A stretch of DNA of 64,000 nucleotides, from the NCBI RefSeq assembly GCF_964065165.1, contig NZ_OZ061549.1, positions 2,294,001-2,358,000 on the forward strand, read 5' to 3'. The notes below the pieces were generated by a model. It saw nothing but the letters and a program-made list of their open reading frames with translations. It made no database searches and was not told the DNA's origin. The number at the start of each line of letters is the position of its first letter. The stretch's first letter is position 1. The stretch is from Levilactobacillus yonginensis (GTDB taxonomy: Bacteria > Bacillota > Bacilli > Lactobacillales > Lactobacillaceae). The translations under genes were made by a program, and so were the position numbers. This document shows, in pieces, positions 17,065-25,869 of this stretch.

Positions 17065-18000
17065 TTGAAAACTTCGACGGCGTCAACCGAAAACGTGATG
17101 AAGGGGATCTTTTGGGCAATCGTGGCTTCTGCAATGTGGGGGGTCTCGGGAACCGTTCTTCAGTTTATCTCGCAGGGACAATCGATTCCCGCTAGCTGGT
17201 TCTTATCAGCGAGAACTTTAGGCGCGGGGCTGGTGCTGCTTCTCATCAGTTTGATTTTTTACGGTAAGGAAACATTCACCATCTTCCGGAGTTGGCGTGA
17301 GGTGGGTTGGTTGCTGGCTTATGGACTCTTGGGTCTGGGTGCGAACCTGATGACTTTTTACATGTCCGTACAAACTGGTAACTCAGCTGCGTCAACGATT
17401 CTACAGTACTTAAGCCCACTCTTTATTGTGGTGGGAAGCTTGTTGTTCAAGCATGACCGGCCGCTGCGGAGTGACCTGGTGGCGTTTGCCGTTGCCATGA
17501 TTGGGGTCTTTTTGGCTATTACGCGGGGAGACATTACCCGGTTATCCATTCCGTTTGACTCTCTGATGTGGGGAATTGGGTCTGGTCTGACGGCAGCCTT
17601 CTATGTGACGTTACCGCGACCATTGATCAAACAGTATGGTCATTCGCCCATTACAGTACTAGGATGGGGGACGTTAGTTGCTGGGGTAGCATTCAACTTG
17701 TTCCATCCCGTCTGGATCAGCGTGCCACCGATCACAACCGAATTAGTGGGGTCGATGAGCACCGTGATTATCGTGGGAACCATCGTGCCATTTGCGCTGG
17801 TGCTCTATAGTACGCGGTTTGCCCCATCGGACGTCATCAGCATCGTTGATGCGACGCAACCAGTGGTTACGTTTATTCTTTCGATCATATTCTTAAGTTT
17901 AAAAGTCAGCATTGCTGAAATTATCGGGTCAGCTTTGGTTATTTTGGCTATTTACTTGTTACAGCAGGGACGCCGGAAGGTTGAGCCTTTTCGACAATAA
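17065..18000 (+). CDS. EamA/DMT family transporter
   Basis: About 311 residues with ten hydrophobic segments in two EamA repeats (WAIVASAMWGVSGTV near the start; MWGIGSGLTAAFYVTL at mid-protein). The last repeat ends with a basic tail. Such proteins export amino acids or other metabolites; substrate is unknown. The start is uncertain: TTG 17065 has AGAAAGGA about 11 bases upstream, while ATG 17098 at the first helix has no visible ribosome site. The phosphatase gene follows after 12 bases, suggesting one transcript. Confidence 0.85.
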   Translation: MKTSTASTENVMKGIFWAIVASAMWGVSGTVLQFISQGQSIPASWFLSARTLGAGLVLLLISLIFYGKETFTIFRSWREVGWLLAYGLLGLGANLMTFYMSVQTGNSAASTILQYLSPLFIVVGSLLFKHDRPLRSDLVAFAVAMIGVFLAITRGDITRLSIPFDSLMWGIGSGLTAAFYVTLPRPLIKQYGHSPITVLGWGTLVAGVAFNLFHPVWISVPPITTELVGSMSTVIIVGTIVPFALVLYSTRFAPSDVISIVDATQPVVTFILSIIFLSLKVSIAEIIGSALVILAIYLLQQGRRKVEPFRQ

Positions 18001-18012
18001 GGAAGTGATTGT

Positions 18013-18639
18013 GTGACAGTCTTTGATTGGGTGCGTCACGGTCAAACGCAAGCCAACGTTGACCATTTGATGCAAGGGCAGTTAGATACAGGGGTGACCC
18101 ACTTGACCGTCGGTGGGTTACAACAAGCGGAACGGTTAGCCCAGTGGCTACGCAGTGAACGCTACGATCAACTGGTTAGCAGTCCGCTCCACCGGACACG
18201 GCAGACAACGGCAGCTTTGACGCGGACGTTGAGTGTATTCCCTCAGTTTGATGATCGTCTGATGGAAGCGGACTACGGTGAATGGACCGGAGCCAACTTC
18301 CGTGAGCTTCAGGACAAATTACCGGGTGAGTTTGATCCGGTCACCGGTGAAGCCTTACCCGATGTTTTGGTGCAAGCCGGGGGCGAATCTTACCTAACTA
18401 TCCAACGGCGAGTGGGCCAGTGGCTGGCGGAAGAAGTCGTGGACCATCCGAATGATCACATCTTAGTGGTCAGCCACGGCCTGACCATTAAAGCAACGAC
18501 ATTGCTGATGATGAACGCCCCGGCGACCACGTCACTTCCAGAGCCTGCTAACACGAGTGTGACGCGGATGGTGATTGATCCAGCTAGCGGTCGGCGTTAT
18601 CTGCGGTCATACAATGTCACACCACGCGTCAATCACTAG
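18013..18639 (+). CDS. Histidine phosphatase family protein (phosphoglycerate mutase-like)
   Basis: A 208-residue branch-1 histidine phosphatase. The phospho-acceptor motif is VRHGQTQAN (RHG at about residues 8-10). SSPLHRTRQT supplies the second Arg, and VVSHGLTIK carries the second catalytic His. GTG start with AAGGAAG upstream. The family covers mutases and broad phosphatases, so the substrate is open. It is likely co-transcribed with the DMT transporter. Confidence 0.88.
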   Translation: MTVFDWVRHGQTQANVDHLMQGQLDTGVTHLTVGGLQQAERLAQWLRSERYDQLVSSPLHRTRQTTAALTRTLSVFPQFDDRLMEADYGEWTGANFRELQDKLPGEFDPVTGEALPDVLVQAGGESYLTIQRRVGQWLAEEVVDHPNDHILVVSHGLTIKATTLLMMNAPATTSLPEPANTSVTRMVIDPASGRRYLRSYNVTPRVNH

Positions 18640-18768
18640 ATGATCCGTTTCACCTGGCACCTGGCGACTATGATTACGATTGGATTAATTGCGGCTTAAT
18701 TGATTTTTATGATGTTTACTAAAGCAATCAGCATATACAAAATTGATAGGCCAAACTTAAAAACTGGT
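18640..18768 (+). pseudogene. Small membrane peptide interrupted by an in-frame stop
   Basis: ATG 18640 directly abuts the phosphatase stop. The frame encodes MIRFTWHLATMITIGLIAA, then TAA, then continues in frame with LIFMMFTKAISIYKIDRPN. Read across the stop, this is one amphipathic start, one transmembrane helix and a basic tail, as in small single-pass proteins of lactobacilli. The stop falls inside the helix, so the gene is probably broken, or a 19-residue hydrophobic peptide is made. No ribosome site of its own; translation would depend on coupling. Confidence 0.35.
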
Positions 18769-18797
18769 TGTCACGTTATGTGGCAACCAGTTTTTAA
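18759..18797 (+). terminator. Terminator after the phosphatase unit
   Basis: AAAAACTGGTTG...CAACCAGTTTTT forms a long stem with a T-tail. It ends the DMT transporter-phosphatase transcript. Confidence 0.8.
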
Positions 18798-18923
18798 ATT
18801 TAGAGCAGGTAGTGGAGCGTTTTTGAGAGCCTGAATAGGGTGGCTTTTAATGATTCTCGATTTGATGGGCCATCTCACCGGAGCGCAATTGACTTTCCCA
18901 GTTCACTATCTAAGAATTAACCG

Positions 18924-18962
18924 TAAAAAAACACCCCACCACATAAATGGCAAGGTGTTTTT
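18924..18962 (-). terminator. Terminator of the small leftward gene
   Basis: Read leftward, AAAAACACCTTGCC...GGTGGGGTGTTTTTTT forms a stem with seven T. It lies 18 bases after the stop of the 71-residue gene. Confidence 0.75.
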
Positions 18963-18979
18963 AAGGTTGAAACAGCCGG

Positions 18980-19195
18980 TTACTTCTTGAGGTTTTCTTC
19001 AACGTAAGAACGGACTTCAGCGTCTGACTTAGCGTCGATTTTCTTCATAGAAGCTTCAGTTTCATCGGTGTTGTGACCATTGGATTCCATGAAGTGGTCC
19101 CACAAAGCGTCCCGTACAGGTAACGAAGCATCGGACCAGTCAAATACTTCACTCATTTTTTCATCCAATAAAGCAGTCTTTTCTACAACAGCCAT
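18980..19195 (-). CDS. Conserved-looking small acidic protein of unknown function
   Basis: A 71-residue acidic, soluble protein (MAVVEKTALLDEKMSEVFDW...). ATG 19195 has GGAGG 8 bases upstream; a TTG three bases after that site is less likely. It has its own terminator, so it is a separately transcribed small gene. I do not recognise the family. It has no Cys, no signal and no membrane segment, and a Lys-rich C-terminus (VRSYVEENLKK). Confidence 0.7.
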   Translation of the reverse strand: MAVVEKTALLDEKMSEVFDWSDASLPVRDALWDHFMESNGHNTDETEASMKKIDAKSDAEVRSYVEENLKK

Positions 19196-19600
19196 AACCA
19201 ATTACCTCCAAATAAAAATTGGGGTCAGCGGTTTGTGTTACTGGCATATGCCACCGGCTTCAACTTTCATGTTAGTCCTTTTAGGGGGAAATGGTAAATA
19301 TTTTGTTCAACCGGTTTCACGTGAATGTTGATGGCCAAAATAAAAGTTGGCGTGATAGGTGGTATAAGTACTGGTTGAACCGATGTGAGGAAGTAGGGAT
19401 AGTGAATGAAGTATCGTAAACTGGGGAAAAAGTAATTTGGGGATGAGGTCCTGACAAATCGGAACGTTACTGCGACTAAATTGCTGACAGTTACGGCAGA
19501 CTAGATGATCGGCGTTCGCAACGGTTACGATCAATATATTAAGAATCCCATGCAGGATCGTTGATAATGCTAACGACCGTTTCAGGAGTCGTTGGCAAAT
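19196..19600. other. Intergenic stretch without a supported gene
   Basis: Holds the promoter side of the 71-residue gene. A leftward open frame of about 110 codons (19307-19639) has no ribosome site, runs through the terminator of the GcvH-like gene and has a composition unlike its neighbours, so I do not call it. Confidence 0.5.
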
Positions 19601-19634
19601 CAAAACAGGCCTGAGAAAACTTCTCCAGGCCTGC
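19601..19634 (-). terminator. Terminator of the GcvH-like gene
   Basis: Leftward CAGGCCTGGAGAA/TTCTCAGGCCTG stem followed by TTTTG, 25 bases after the stop. Confidence 0.7.
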
Positions 19635-19658
19635 TGCATATTTGAATTGAGCTTTATA

Positions 19659-20042
19659 TTAGGCTACTTGTAGGTCTAGAACCCAGTTATCAGCCTGTTT
19701 GTTACCGTTGATAACGGTGGGGTCCGCGACAAGGTCTTCGTTGACCTTAACCACGGTTCCTGCGTAGGGTGTTTTGAAGTTTTCAACAGCTTTGTCGCTC
19801 TCAACCTCTAAGATGTCATCTCCGGCTGCTAAAACGTCGTCTGCGAGGATTGGCAGGTCAGCAAAGCTAATGTCACCGATCTGCTCTAAAGCGTCGCTAG
19901 CGAGTCCTAAGCGGTAGTGTCCCTGGTCTCGCATTTCTAGCCAAACACCATCTTTGACCGTTACAGTCGGGGTGCTGGTTGCGTGCTTGCCACGGAATAG
20001 ATTCATGAGTCGTTGCCAAAATGATTGTGGGTGTTCAGTCAT
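19659..20042 (-). CDS. GcvH-like lipoyl-carrier protein
   Basis: A 127-residue protein with a single lipoyl domain. The lipoylation site is ESDKAVENFKTPYAG, with Lys84 as the acceptor. Compared with GcvH it has an extra basic amphipathic N-terminus (FWQRLMNLFRGKH). No gcvT or gcvP lies nearby, so it is probably a stand-alone lipoyl carrier (GcvH-L type) or lipoate relay. It is transcribed away from a lipoate-protein ligase gene across a shared 156-base region. ATG 20042 follows a GGGAGGAATACACG-type ribosome site. Confidence 0.85.
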   Translation of the reverse strand: MTEHPQSFWQRLMNLFRGKHATSTPTVTVKDGVWLEMRDQGHYRLGLASDALEQIGDISFADLPILADDVLAAGDDILEVESDKAVENFKTPYAGTVVKVNEDLVADPTVINGNKQADNWVLDLQVA

Positions 20043-20198
20043 CGTGTATTCCTCCCTAATGTCATTGCTAGAATCTAGTATACGCTTTAGATGTAACCGC
20101 TGACAACAACTTGCTCACGGCACCGTTTATCAGTTGTTGGGCCTGGGGGCTTATGCTAAACTGAACTTAATTTAGTCACAGCGAAGGGAGAATCACCC

Positions 20199-21236
20199 AT
20201 GTTTCTAATTGATACGAATCGTCAAGGACAGGTCGTTACGGATGCCATCGTGAACCAGTCAATTGACAATTATCTGGTCAATGATTTGAAATTACCAGGA
20301 CACGGTTTGATGATGTACGTAAACCAGCCAGCCGTTATTGTCGGGATCAATCAAACTGTCACGATGGAGGTTGATTTTAAGTACTTGGCTAAGCACGACG
20401 TTCAACTGGTGCGGCGGACTTCAGGCGGTGGGGCAGTCTATCACGATGAACGCAACCTGATTTTTGAGCACATTATTAATGGTGATCCACAAGATGGGTC
20501 TAAATTCGGGGACTATACGGTCTTTGCCCAACCAATCTTACGAGCATTGACGGCCATGGGGGTGCAGAACCCAGGAATCAGTAATAAGAGTGCCTTAGTC
20601 GTCGATGGCAAAAAGTTTTCCGGAATGACGATGTTTAAAAACGGGGATGGTTATGCCGCTGGTGGGACGATTATGTATGACTTAAACGTTGATGCCGCTC
20701 ACCAGGCCTTGCTACCCGCGAGTGACAAGCCGCACCGGGGCGTGGATTCTAACCGAGTAACGATTACGAATCTGCGGCAGTACCTAGCACCAGAGTACCA
20801 AGATTTAAATATTCAAGAATTCAAAGAGGCACTCCTATGTCACATCTTTGAAGTTGATAGCTTGGCTGATATTGAGACTTACCACCTGCGTACGCATGAT
20901 TGGGAAATTATTGATCAACGGCTAGCTGAGAAGTATGATACCGATGCTTGGAATTATGGGGCCAACCCCGGTTTTCGTGAGTATCGTAAGCTTGAATTGA
21001 CCACTGGTGAATTGCATTTGAACTTTACCCGGCACGCTGACAAATTCCGCACGATGGCCTTTTTTGGGACAGTCGGGACGCCTGTAGAACTAGCTGGAAT
21101 TGCTGAACAGTTGGTGGGAGTAGCGACAACGCCAGCCGCCGTTCAGGCCGTATTAACTCAGCCAGAAGTCAGTGCCATTTTAGGGGCGGATGCTATTTTA
21201 CCAATTGTCACGGCGCTCACGGAGGTGGCTGAATGA
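20199..21236 (+). CDS. lplA: Lipoate-protein ligase A
   Basis: Attaches lipoate through lipoyl-AMP to lipoyl domains. 345 residues, with the catalytic domain RRTSGGGAVYHDE (about residues 71-83), GKKFSGMTMF (catalytic Lys about 131-133), and the C-terminal accessory domain from about residue 240. AGGGAG lies before ATG 20199. It faces the GcvH-like gene, its probable substrate or partner, and overlaps the next gene by four bases. Confidence 0.93.
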   Translation: MFLIDTNRQGQVVTDAIVNQSIDNYLVNDLKLPGHGLMMYVNQPAVIVGINQTVTMEVDFKYLAKHDVQLVRRTSGGGAVYHDERNLIFEHIINGDPQDGSKFGDYTVFAQPILRALTAMGVQNPGISNKSALVVDGKKFSGMTMFKNGDGYAAGGTIMYDLNVDAAHQALLPASDKPHRGVDSNRVTITNLRQYLAPEYQDLNIQEFKEALLCHIFEVDSLADIETYHLRTHDWEIIDQRLAEKYDTDAWNYGANPGFREYRKLELTTGELHLNFTRHADKFRTMAFFGTVGTPVELAGIAEQLVGVATTPAAVQAVLTQPEVSAILGADAILPIVTALTEVAE

Positions 21237-21556
21237 AGGCTAAGTATGACGTGAATCAGTACGTCGGGGTGCCAGTGGCTGCGAACGCCTCTGGCCAGTA
21301 TGAAATTAAGCGGGAGCCAGATGGCGATTTTAAGTTACACTCTTGGCGCACGGGGCGGCACAGTAAAGGGAAGTATCGCGGTGTTGGCCAAATTTTCCTG
21401 ACTGAAAATGGTCTGAAGGTGGCGGTTGTTGCGGCTTATCCTGTTGCGTATAAGGACCGACATGGATTCACCCCGATGCAGCGACTCACTAGCGAATTCG
21501 TGAGCGATGCTGTGGTGCAACTCGCTACCGAACATTTAGACAACAATCATTCCTAA
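21233..21556 (+). CDS. Unknown 107-residue protein coupled to lplA
   Basis: Starts within the lplA stop (ATGA), so translation is coupled. It is basic and soluble, beginning MKAKYDVNQYVGVPVAAN and containing DGDFKLHSWRTGRHSKGKYR. I recognise no family. The coupling suggests a role linked to lipoate metabolism, but that is inference only. Confidence 0.75.
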   Translation: MKAKYDVNQYVGVPVAANASGQYEIKREPDGDFKLHSWRTGRHSKGKYRGVGQIFLTENGLKVAVVAAYPVAYKDRHGFTPMQRLTSEFVSDAVVQLATEHLDNNHS

Positions 21557-21558
21557 GT

Positions 21559-21584
21559 AGCAGGCCCCTGGTTGCCGGAGTGCG
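21559..21584 (+). repeat. Partial copy of the CCCACAGCAGG intergenic repeat
   Basis: AGCAGGC followed by CCCTGGTTGCCGGAGTGCG matches the right end of the repeats at 33432 and 45837 (AGCAGG, then CCCTGG, then CGGAGYGC), with a short deletion between the blocks. Confidence 0.5.
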
Positions 21585-21615
21585 TAAATTTAAGCCAATT
21601 AAGCCAACTAAACAA

Positions 21616-21650
21616 AGAGCGGACTCGCCACATTGCGGGTCCGCTCTTTT
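21616..21650. terminator. Bidirectional terminator between lplA unit and second oppA
   Basis: GAGCGGACTCGC and GCGGGTCCGCTC form an 11-12 bp GC-rich stem followed by TTTT on the + strand. The two flanking genes converge here. Confidence 0.85.
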
Positions 21651-21682
21651 AATCTAGGTCATTTTAACTGGAGCTGATCAAG

Positions 21683-23335
21683 TTATTTCACAAAGTAGGC
21701 TTCCTTGAAATTGGACTGCGTACCTACTGTGTTGTATTGCACGCCGTTTAGCTTAGGATTGATCAAGTACGTGCTGGCCGGTTGGAACAGTGGCGTGACA
21801 CCTTGATCCTGCATTAAGCGACTCTCAGCAGCTAGTAGGGTTCGCCACCGGCGATTATTAAATGATGGCGCATTGCTGGCTCGAGCAATGAGCTTATCGT
21901 ACGTTGCGCTAGACCAATGACCCGTGTTGGCCATGTTGGAGCTGGTGAAGAGGGCTAGCATCGCTAAAGGATCGGCGTACTGGGCATGCTGCGTTGCTAA
22001 CGTTAAATCAGTGTTGGTTGGACCATCTGATTGATTGACCGCCCATTCCCGGGGTTGGAGTTTGATGGTCAAGCCCGGCAACTTACCAAGTTGCCGTTGC
22101 AATTCCTTGGCCACCTTGAGACTATAGGGGGCGTTTAGATAACTCAGGGATAAGGTGATGTTGCCGATGCCTGCTTGATGGCGAGCAGCTTGCCATTCTT
22201 GTTTGGCTACCTTAGGCTGGTAAGTTAATGTTTCTTGCTTGGGTTGGGCAGCAGCAAAGTCTGCCGTTCCCTTTTGTCCTCGGCTTAATCCAGCTGGGAC
22301 GACACCTTGAGCAGGAAGCGAGGTCACACCATATGAAACTTGCCCCAACTTCTTACGGTTTAGAGTATGGGAGATAGCCAGCCGGGCAAGTCGTTGTTGC
22401 AGCAAACGGTTAATGATGGGTCTGGGTCCCTGCTGCCGATAATTTAAAATGACCATTTTGGAGTAGGGACGCGCCGTGTAGGCCGTTTGTTTCTGATATG
22501 ATTTAATGTTTTGTGTGGAGACTAGTCGAACTTCATCCAGCTTTCCCTTGCGGTAGTCTTGCCACATGCTGGACGTGTTGTTATAGACGTCAACATTGAT
22601 TCGTTGGAGGTATACGTGCTGCTTGTCCCAATAGCGTGGATTGGGAATCATGTGCCAGTGGGTCTTGGTGTTTCCCTGTGTGGCAACCATAAATGGCCCA
22701 GCGTAGACTTGGTATTGGGGCTTGGTAGCGTATTTCTTGCCGTACTTTTCAGCAATTTTTTGATTTTGGGGACCAAACAGGGGGTACGCTAAGCGTTGCG
22801 GCAGTTCGGCCATGGGATGATCAAGATCAACCACCAATTTGAATTTGCTGGGAGCCGAAACACCTAATTCACTGGCGGGGAGTTTGCCATCCAGAATCTT
22901 GCGGGCGTTGTGAATTCCTGTAAAGAGGTCGGCATTGGGGGCTTTGGTCTGTGGTGCTAAAGCCCGTTGCCAGGAGTAAACGAAGTTTTTAGCAGTGATC
23001 CGGTCACCATTACTCCAATAGGAATCTTTCCATAACGTGAACGTGTAGGTCGTCTTACTTTTGTTGACCTTAACTTTTTGTGCAAGTGCTAGTGCCGCTT
23101 GACCATTATTCGCAGTGGTGTAGAGTCCTTCAATCGTGTTATTGAGACGGCCAAATTCAGTCATTTTATCCGTATCTAGGGTGGTCAACGGCTGGCTGGT
23201 AGCTAGCGTTAACACCTGCTTTTTGGTCATAACCCCTTGGCTGTCGCTAGTTGAATCTGCTCGCTGACTAATGCTGCAGCTAGTTAGGCCGAGACAGAGT
23301 AATCCCAGACACATAACGAGTCCCCATCGTTTCAC
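21683..23335 (-). CDS. Second peptide ABC transporter substrate-binding lipoprotein
   Basis: Family 5 solute-binding protein of 550 residues and a paralogue of the gene at 11025 (shared SYWSNGDRITAKNFVYSWQR, PLFGPQNQKIAEKYGKKYATK, VQYNTVGTQ). The lipobox LGLTSC places the anchor at Cys20. GTG 23335 has CGGAG 8 bases upstream; GTG 23344 overlaps that site. No permease or ATPase genes adjoin it. The pocket blocks differ enough from the first copy to suggest another peptide spectrum. Unlike the first copy, it has no leader peptide. Confidence 0.9.
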   Translation of the reverse strand: MKRWGLVMCLGLLCLGLTSCSISQRADSTSDSQGVMTKKQVLTLATSQPLTTLDTDKMTEFGRLNNTIEGLYTTANNGQAALALAQKVKVNKSKTTYTFTLWKDSYWSNGDRITAKNFVYSWQRALAPQTKAPNADLFTGIHNARKILDGKLPASELGVSAPSKFKLVVDLDHPMAELPQRLAYPLFGPQNQKIAEKYGKKYATKPQYQVYAGPFMVATQGNTKTHWHMIPNPRYWDKQHVYLQRINVDVYNNTSSMWQDYRKGKLDEVRLVSTQNIKSYQKQTAYTARPYSKMVILNYRQQGPRPIINRLLQQRLARLAISHTLNRKKLGQVSYGVTSLPAQGVVPAGLSRGQKGTADFAAAQPKQETLTYQPKVAKQEWQAARHQAGIGNITLSLSYLNAPYSLKVAKELQRQLGKLPGLTIKLQPREWAVNQSDGPTNTDLTLATQHAQYADPLAMLALFTSSNMANTGHWSSATYDKLIARASNAPSFNNRRWRTLLAAESRLMQDQGVTPLFQPASTYLINPKLNGVQYNTVGTQSNFKEAYFVK

Positions 23336-23524
23336 ATTTACCACTCCGTTATCTATGTAATATCTTCTCTGATAATAGGGGAGTCCTGGGGTGGCGTCAA
23401 GCGTTGTCGGGACGTTAGCTTGTCGTGGCCAATGAAATTCGCTAAAATATAAAAATTAAGTCTTAGTTTCTGGACGTGAGGCCACCAAACTTGGTGACCA
23501 CTGGGAATCGTTAAAGGAGGTAGC

Positions 23525-24667
23525 ATGATGAAAGAATGGTCTATGGCAACGATGCGAGCATTTCGGCAGACATTGTTGGCTTGGTACGATCGTGAGGGTC
23601 GTGATTTACCCTGGCGACGGGATCACGACCCTTATCACGTGTGGGTGAGTGAAGTGATGCTCCAACAAACGCAGGTCAAGACGGTGATTCCGTACTATGA
23701 ACGATTTATGGCGACTTTTCCGACGGTGGTTGAATTAGCTCAAGCAGATGAGGCAACCTTATTGAAGGCTTGGCAGGGACTGGGTTACTATTCGCGGGCG
23801 CGAAACTTGCAGCGCGCGGCGCAACAGATTGTCACGGACTATCAGGGGGCCTGGCCCCAAACGGCGGCCGCGTTGACCGATTTAGTCGGAATTGGTCCCT
23901 ACACAGCCTGTGCGATTGCCAGTATTGCTTTTGGTCAGGTGGTTCCGGCGGTCGACGGCAATGCCTTCCGCGTGTTTAGCCGATTGTTATTGATCGAAGC
24001 AGATATTGCTAAGCCCAAGACGCGGCAACTATTTGAAAAGATTATTCAACCTATCGTTGATCCGGAACGACCGGGTGCTTTTAATCAAGCTATCATGGAC
24101 CTAGGTTCTAGTTACATGACTGCCAAAAATTCGGATCCCGCCCATTCGCCTGTCAAAGCCTTCGACGCCTCCTATCAGTTGAATAAAGTTGAAGATTACC
24201 CAGTGAAGACTAAGGCTCCTCGACCAAAATTGATCGATTACTACGCCTTAATTATCCATTCGCCAGCGGGATACCTCCTGGTGCAACGCACGGAACAGGA
24301 AATGTTGGCGGGGTATTGGACGTTTCCGCTGGTTACGAAGGCGTCACTGCAATCGGCAGAAGCCACTGATGAAGCGACGCTAGCTCAAGATCTTAAGAGC
24401 TTGGAAGATTTATTTGCTGCTGACTATCAATTACCACTCTCACTGACCACGGTCGGTGGCCGGCCGGTAAGTCATACTTATACGCATCAGCGCTGGCAGG
24501 TAAAGCTCTTGGAGGCCAACTTACCAACGGCGTCATCGTTACCTTTCTATCCAGGAAAGTGGGTTCCGGCGGCGAAAATCACGGATTTGCCACTCCCCAA
24601 AGTTCAGGAAAAAGTCATGGCCCGGTATCAGAAACAGGAAGATTCGCAAGCGTTTTCAGGTAATTAG
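23525..24667 (+). CDS. mutY: A/G-specific adenine glycosylase without the iron-sulfur cluster
   Basis: Removes adenine mispaired with 8-oxoG. 380 residues: N-terminal HhH-GPD glycosylase with Glu43 in SEVMLQQTQV, the hairpin LVGIGPYTA and catalytic Asp144 in PAVDGNAF; C-terminal NUDIX-like 8-oxoG recognition domain from about residue 230. The loop that normally holds Cys-X6-Cys-X2-Cys-X5-Cys reads LGSSYMTAKNSDPAHSPV and contains no Cys, so the [4Fe-4S] cluster is absent. Such cluster-free MutY forms are known in some lactic acid bacteria. RBS AAAGGAGG. Confidence 0.93.
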   Translation: MMKEWSMATMRAFRQTLLAWYDREGRDLPWRRDHDPYHVWVSEVMLQQTQVKTVIPYYERFMATFPTVVELAQADEATLLKAWQGLGYYSRARNLQRAAQQIVTDYQGAWPQTAAALTDLVGIGPYTACAIASIAFGQVVPAVDGNAFRVFSRLLLIEADIAKPKTRQLFEKIIQPIVDPERPGAFNQAIMDLGSSYMTAKNSDPAHSPVKAFDASYQLNKVEDYPVKTKAPRPKLIDYYALIIHSPAGYLLVQRTEQEMLAGYWTFPLVTKASLQSAEATDEATLAQDLKSLEDLFAADYQLPLSLTTVGGRPVSHTYTHQRWQVKLLEANLPTASSLPFYPGKWVPAAKITDLPLPKVQEKVMARYQKQEDSQAFSGN

Positions 24668-24734
24668 TTTCAGTTCAACACGAATTGCTGTATTATCTAG
24701 TTAACACAACGCTTAGATGAGGGAGTGACGAGTC

Positions 24735-25055
24735 GTGCAAACGATTTTCGATGAATTAAAACATATTTCTGTGAATCACCAAGAGGTTGAAAGCCAGCAG
24801 GTCGTCATCACCGATGCTGCGGGTAAGCCAAATGGTTTGCTGACGGATTTACTACGGGACTTGATTAACAATGCCTTATTGTTTGTGACGTTGGCCGACA
24901 TGGATTCGGCGCAAGATTTAATTGAGCATTTGCGAACCCATACACCATTACCGGTGGACGTTTTATCGGAGTACGGAAAAATTTTGACGGAAGTTTGCGA
25001 TGGACTGAATTTTGCACCCAGAAAGGGACTAATTGAACTGATTGTTCGGCGATAG
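24735..25055 (+). CDS. Unknown 106-residue cytoplasmic protein
   Basis: GTG start after GAGGGAG. Acidic, helical composition (MQTIFDELKHISVNHQEV...), no Cys-rich, membrane or signal features. It lies 9 bases before the alpha/beta hydrolase gene and is probably co-transcribed with it. I do not recognise the family. Confidence 0.7.
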   Translation: MQTIFDELKHISVNHQEVESQQVVITDAAGKPNGLLTDLLRDLINNALLFVTLADMDSAQDLIEHLRTHTPLPVDVLSEYGKILTEVCDGLNFAPRKGLIELIVRR

Positions 25056-25064
25056 GAGTTGCTA

Positions 25065-25676
25065 ATGGTAGAAGAAGATTTAATTGAATGGATGCCGGGC
25101 GCCAATACTGCGGCGCCTTTATTATTGTTACAGGGTACTGGTGGAACAAATCAAGAGATACTAAATTTTGGTCGGCGGCTGGCGCCTCAGAGTCCCCTGA
25201 TTACGATTGCTGGGCGGCAAGGGAGCGGGGCTGAACGCCAATATTTTCGGCAGACGGCTGCGGGACCGACAGATCCGTTGCAGGTCCATAACGAGGCAAT
25301 TTGGCTGGGAAAGACGGTGACAAGTCTCTGCCAAGAACACCGGTGGGACGCGACTAAGTTAATTCTGGTCGGCTATTCTAATGGAGCGGCAATGGCCGCC
25401 TATGGAGCTCGCGCGGGCGTCATTCCGGGACAGGCGGCCGTTTTATTTCACCCGTTATGGTTGCCAGTTGCGCAGCCCGTCTCACGACCTGGTTATCAGG
25501 TCTGGCTATCCGCTGGCCAGCGAGATCTTTTAGTATCTGTGGATACCGTTCGACGCGTACAAAACGCTTGCGACCAGGTTGACGCCACGACGGAAATGCT
25601 GGTAACGGGTGGCAGTCATATGCTGACACCACAAGAAGTATTGGCCGCACAAACGTGGATAACACAAAATACCTAA
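25065..25676 (+). CDS. Alpha/beta hydrolase (carboxylesterase/phospholipase-like)
   Basis: 203 residues. Oxyanion region LLLLQGTGGTNQE (about 20-31), nucleophile elbow GYSNGA with Ser105, acid Asp in AGQRDLLV (about 159) and His in GGSHML (about 186). This resembles the YpfH/phospholipase-carboxylesterase family. ATG 25065 has GGAG 7 bases upstream; an upstream TTG at 25059 sits too close. No signal peptide. Substrate unknown. Confidence 0.82.
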   Translation: MVEEDLIEWMPGANTAAPLLLLQGTGGTNQEILNFGRRLAPQSPLITIAGRQGSGAERQYFRQTAAGPTDPLQVHNEAIWLGKTVTSLCQEHRWDATKLILVGYSNGAAMAAYGARAGVIPGQAAVLFHPLWLPVAQPVSRPGYQVWLSAGQRDLLVSVDTVRRVQNACDQVDATTEMLVTGGSHMLTPQEVLAAQTWITQNT

Positions 25677-25869
25677 AGGGTTGGACTAAATTTAATTCGG
25701 TTTTTTCGAACTTCCTATTTGCTATTCTGCGGAATACCTGTTATCCTATTGTTAATGTATTTATGGTTCGGAAGTTTTAAAGGCTCGACGTTCTTTAAGA
25801 ATGGCTCCTTTTTACCCCAGCTTTCAAATGCAAATATTATTGCGCTATGCGCATGGAGGTTTCATTCTT

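Noticed and set aside
19307-19639. 110-codon leftward frame between two small genes
   Set aside because: No ribosome site; it runs through the terminator of the GcvH-like gene and has an atypical composition.
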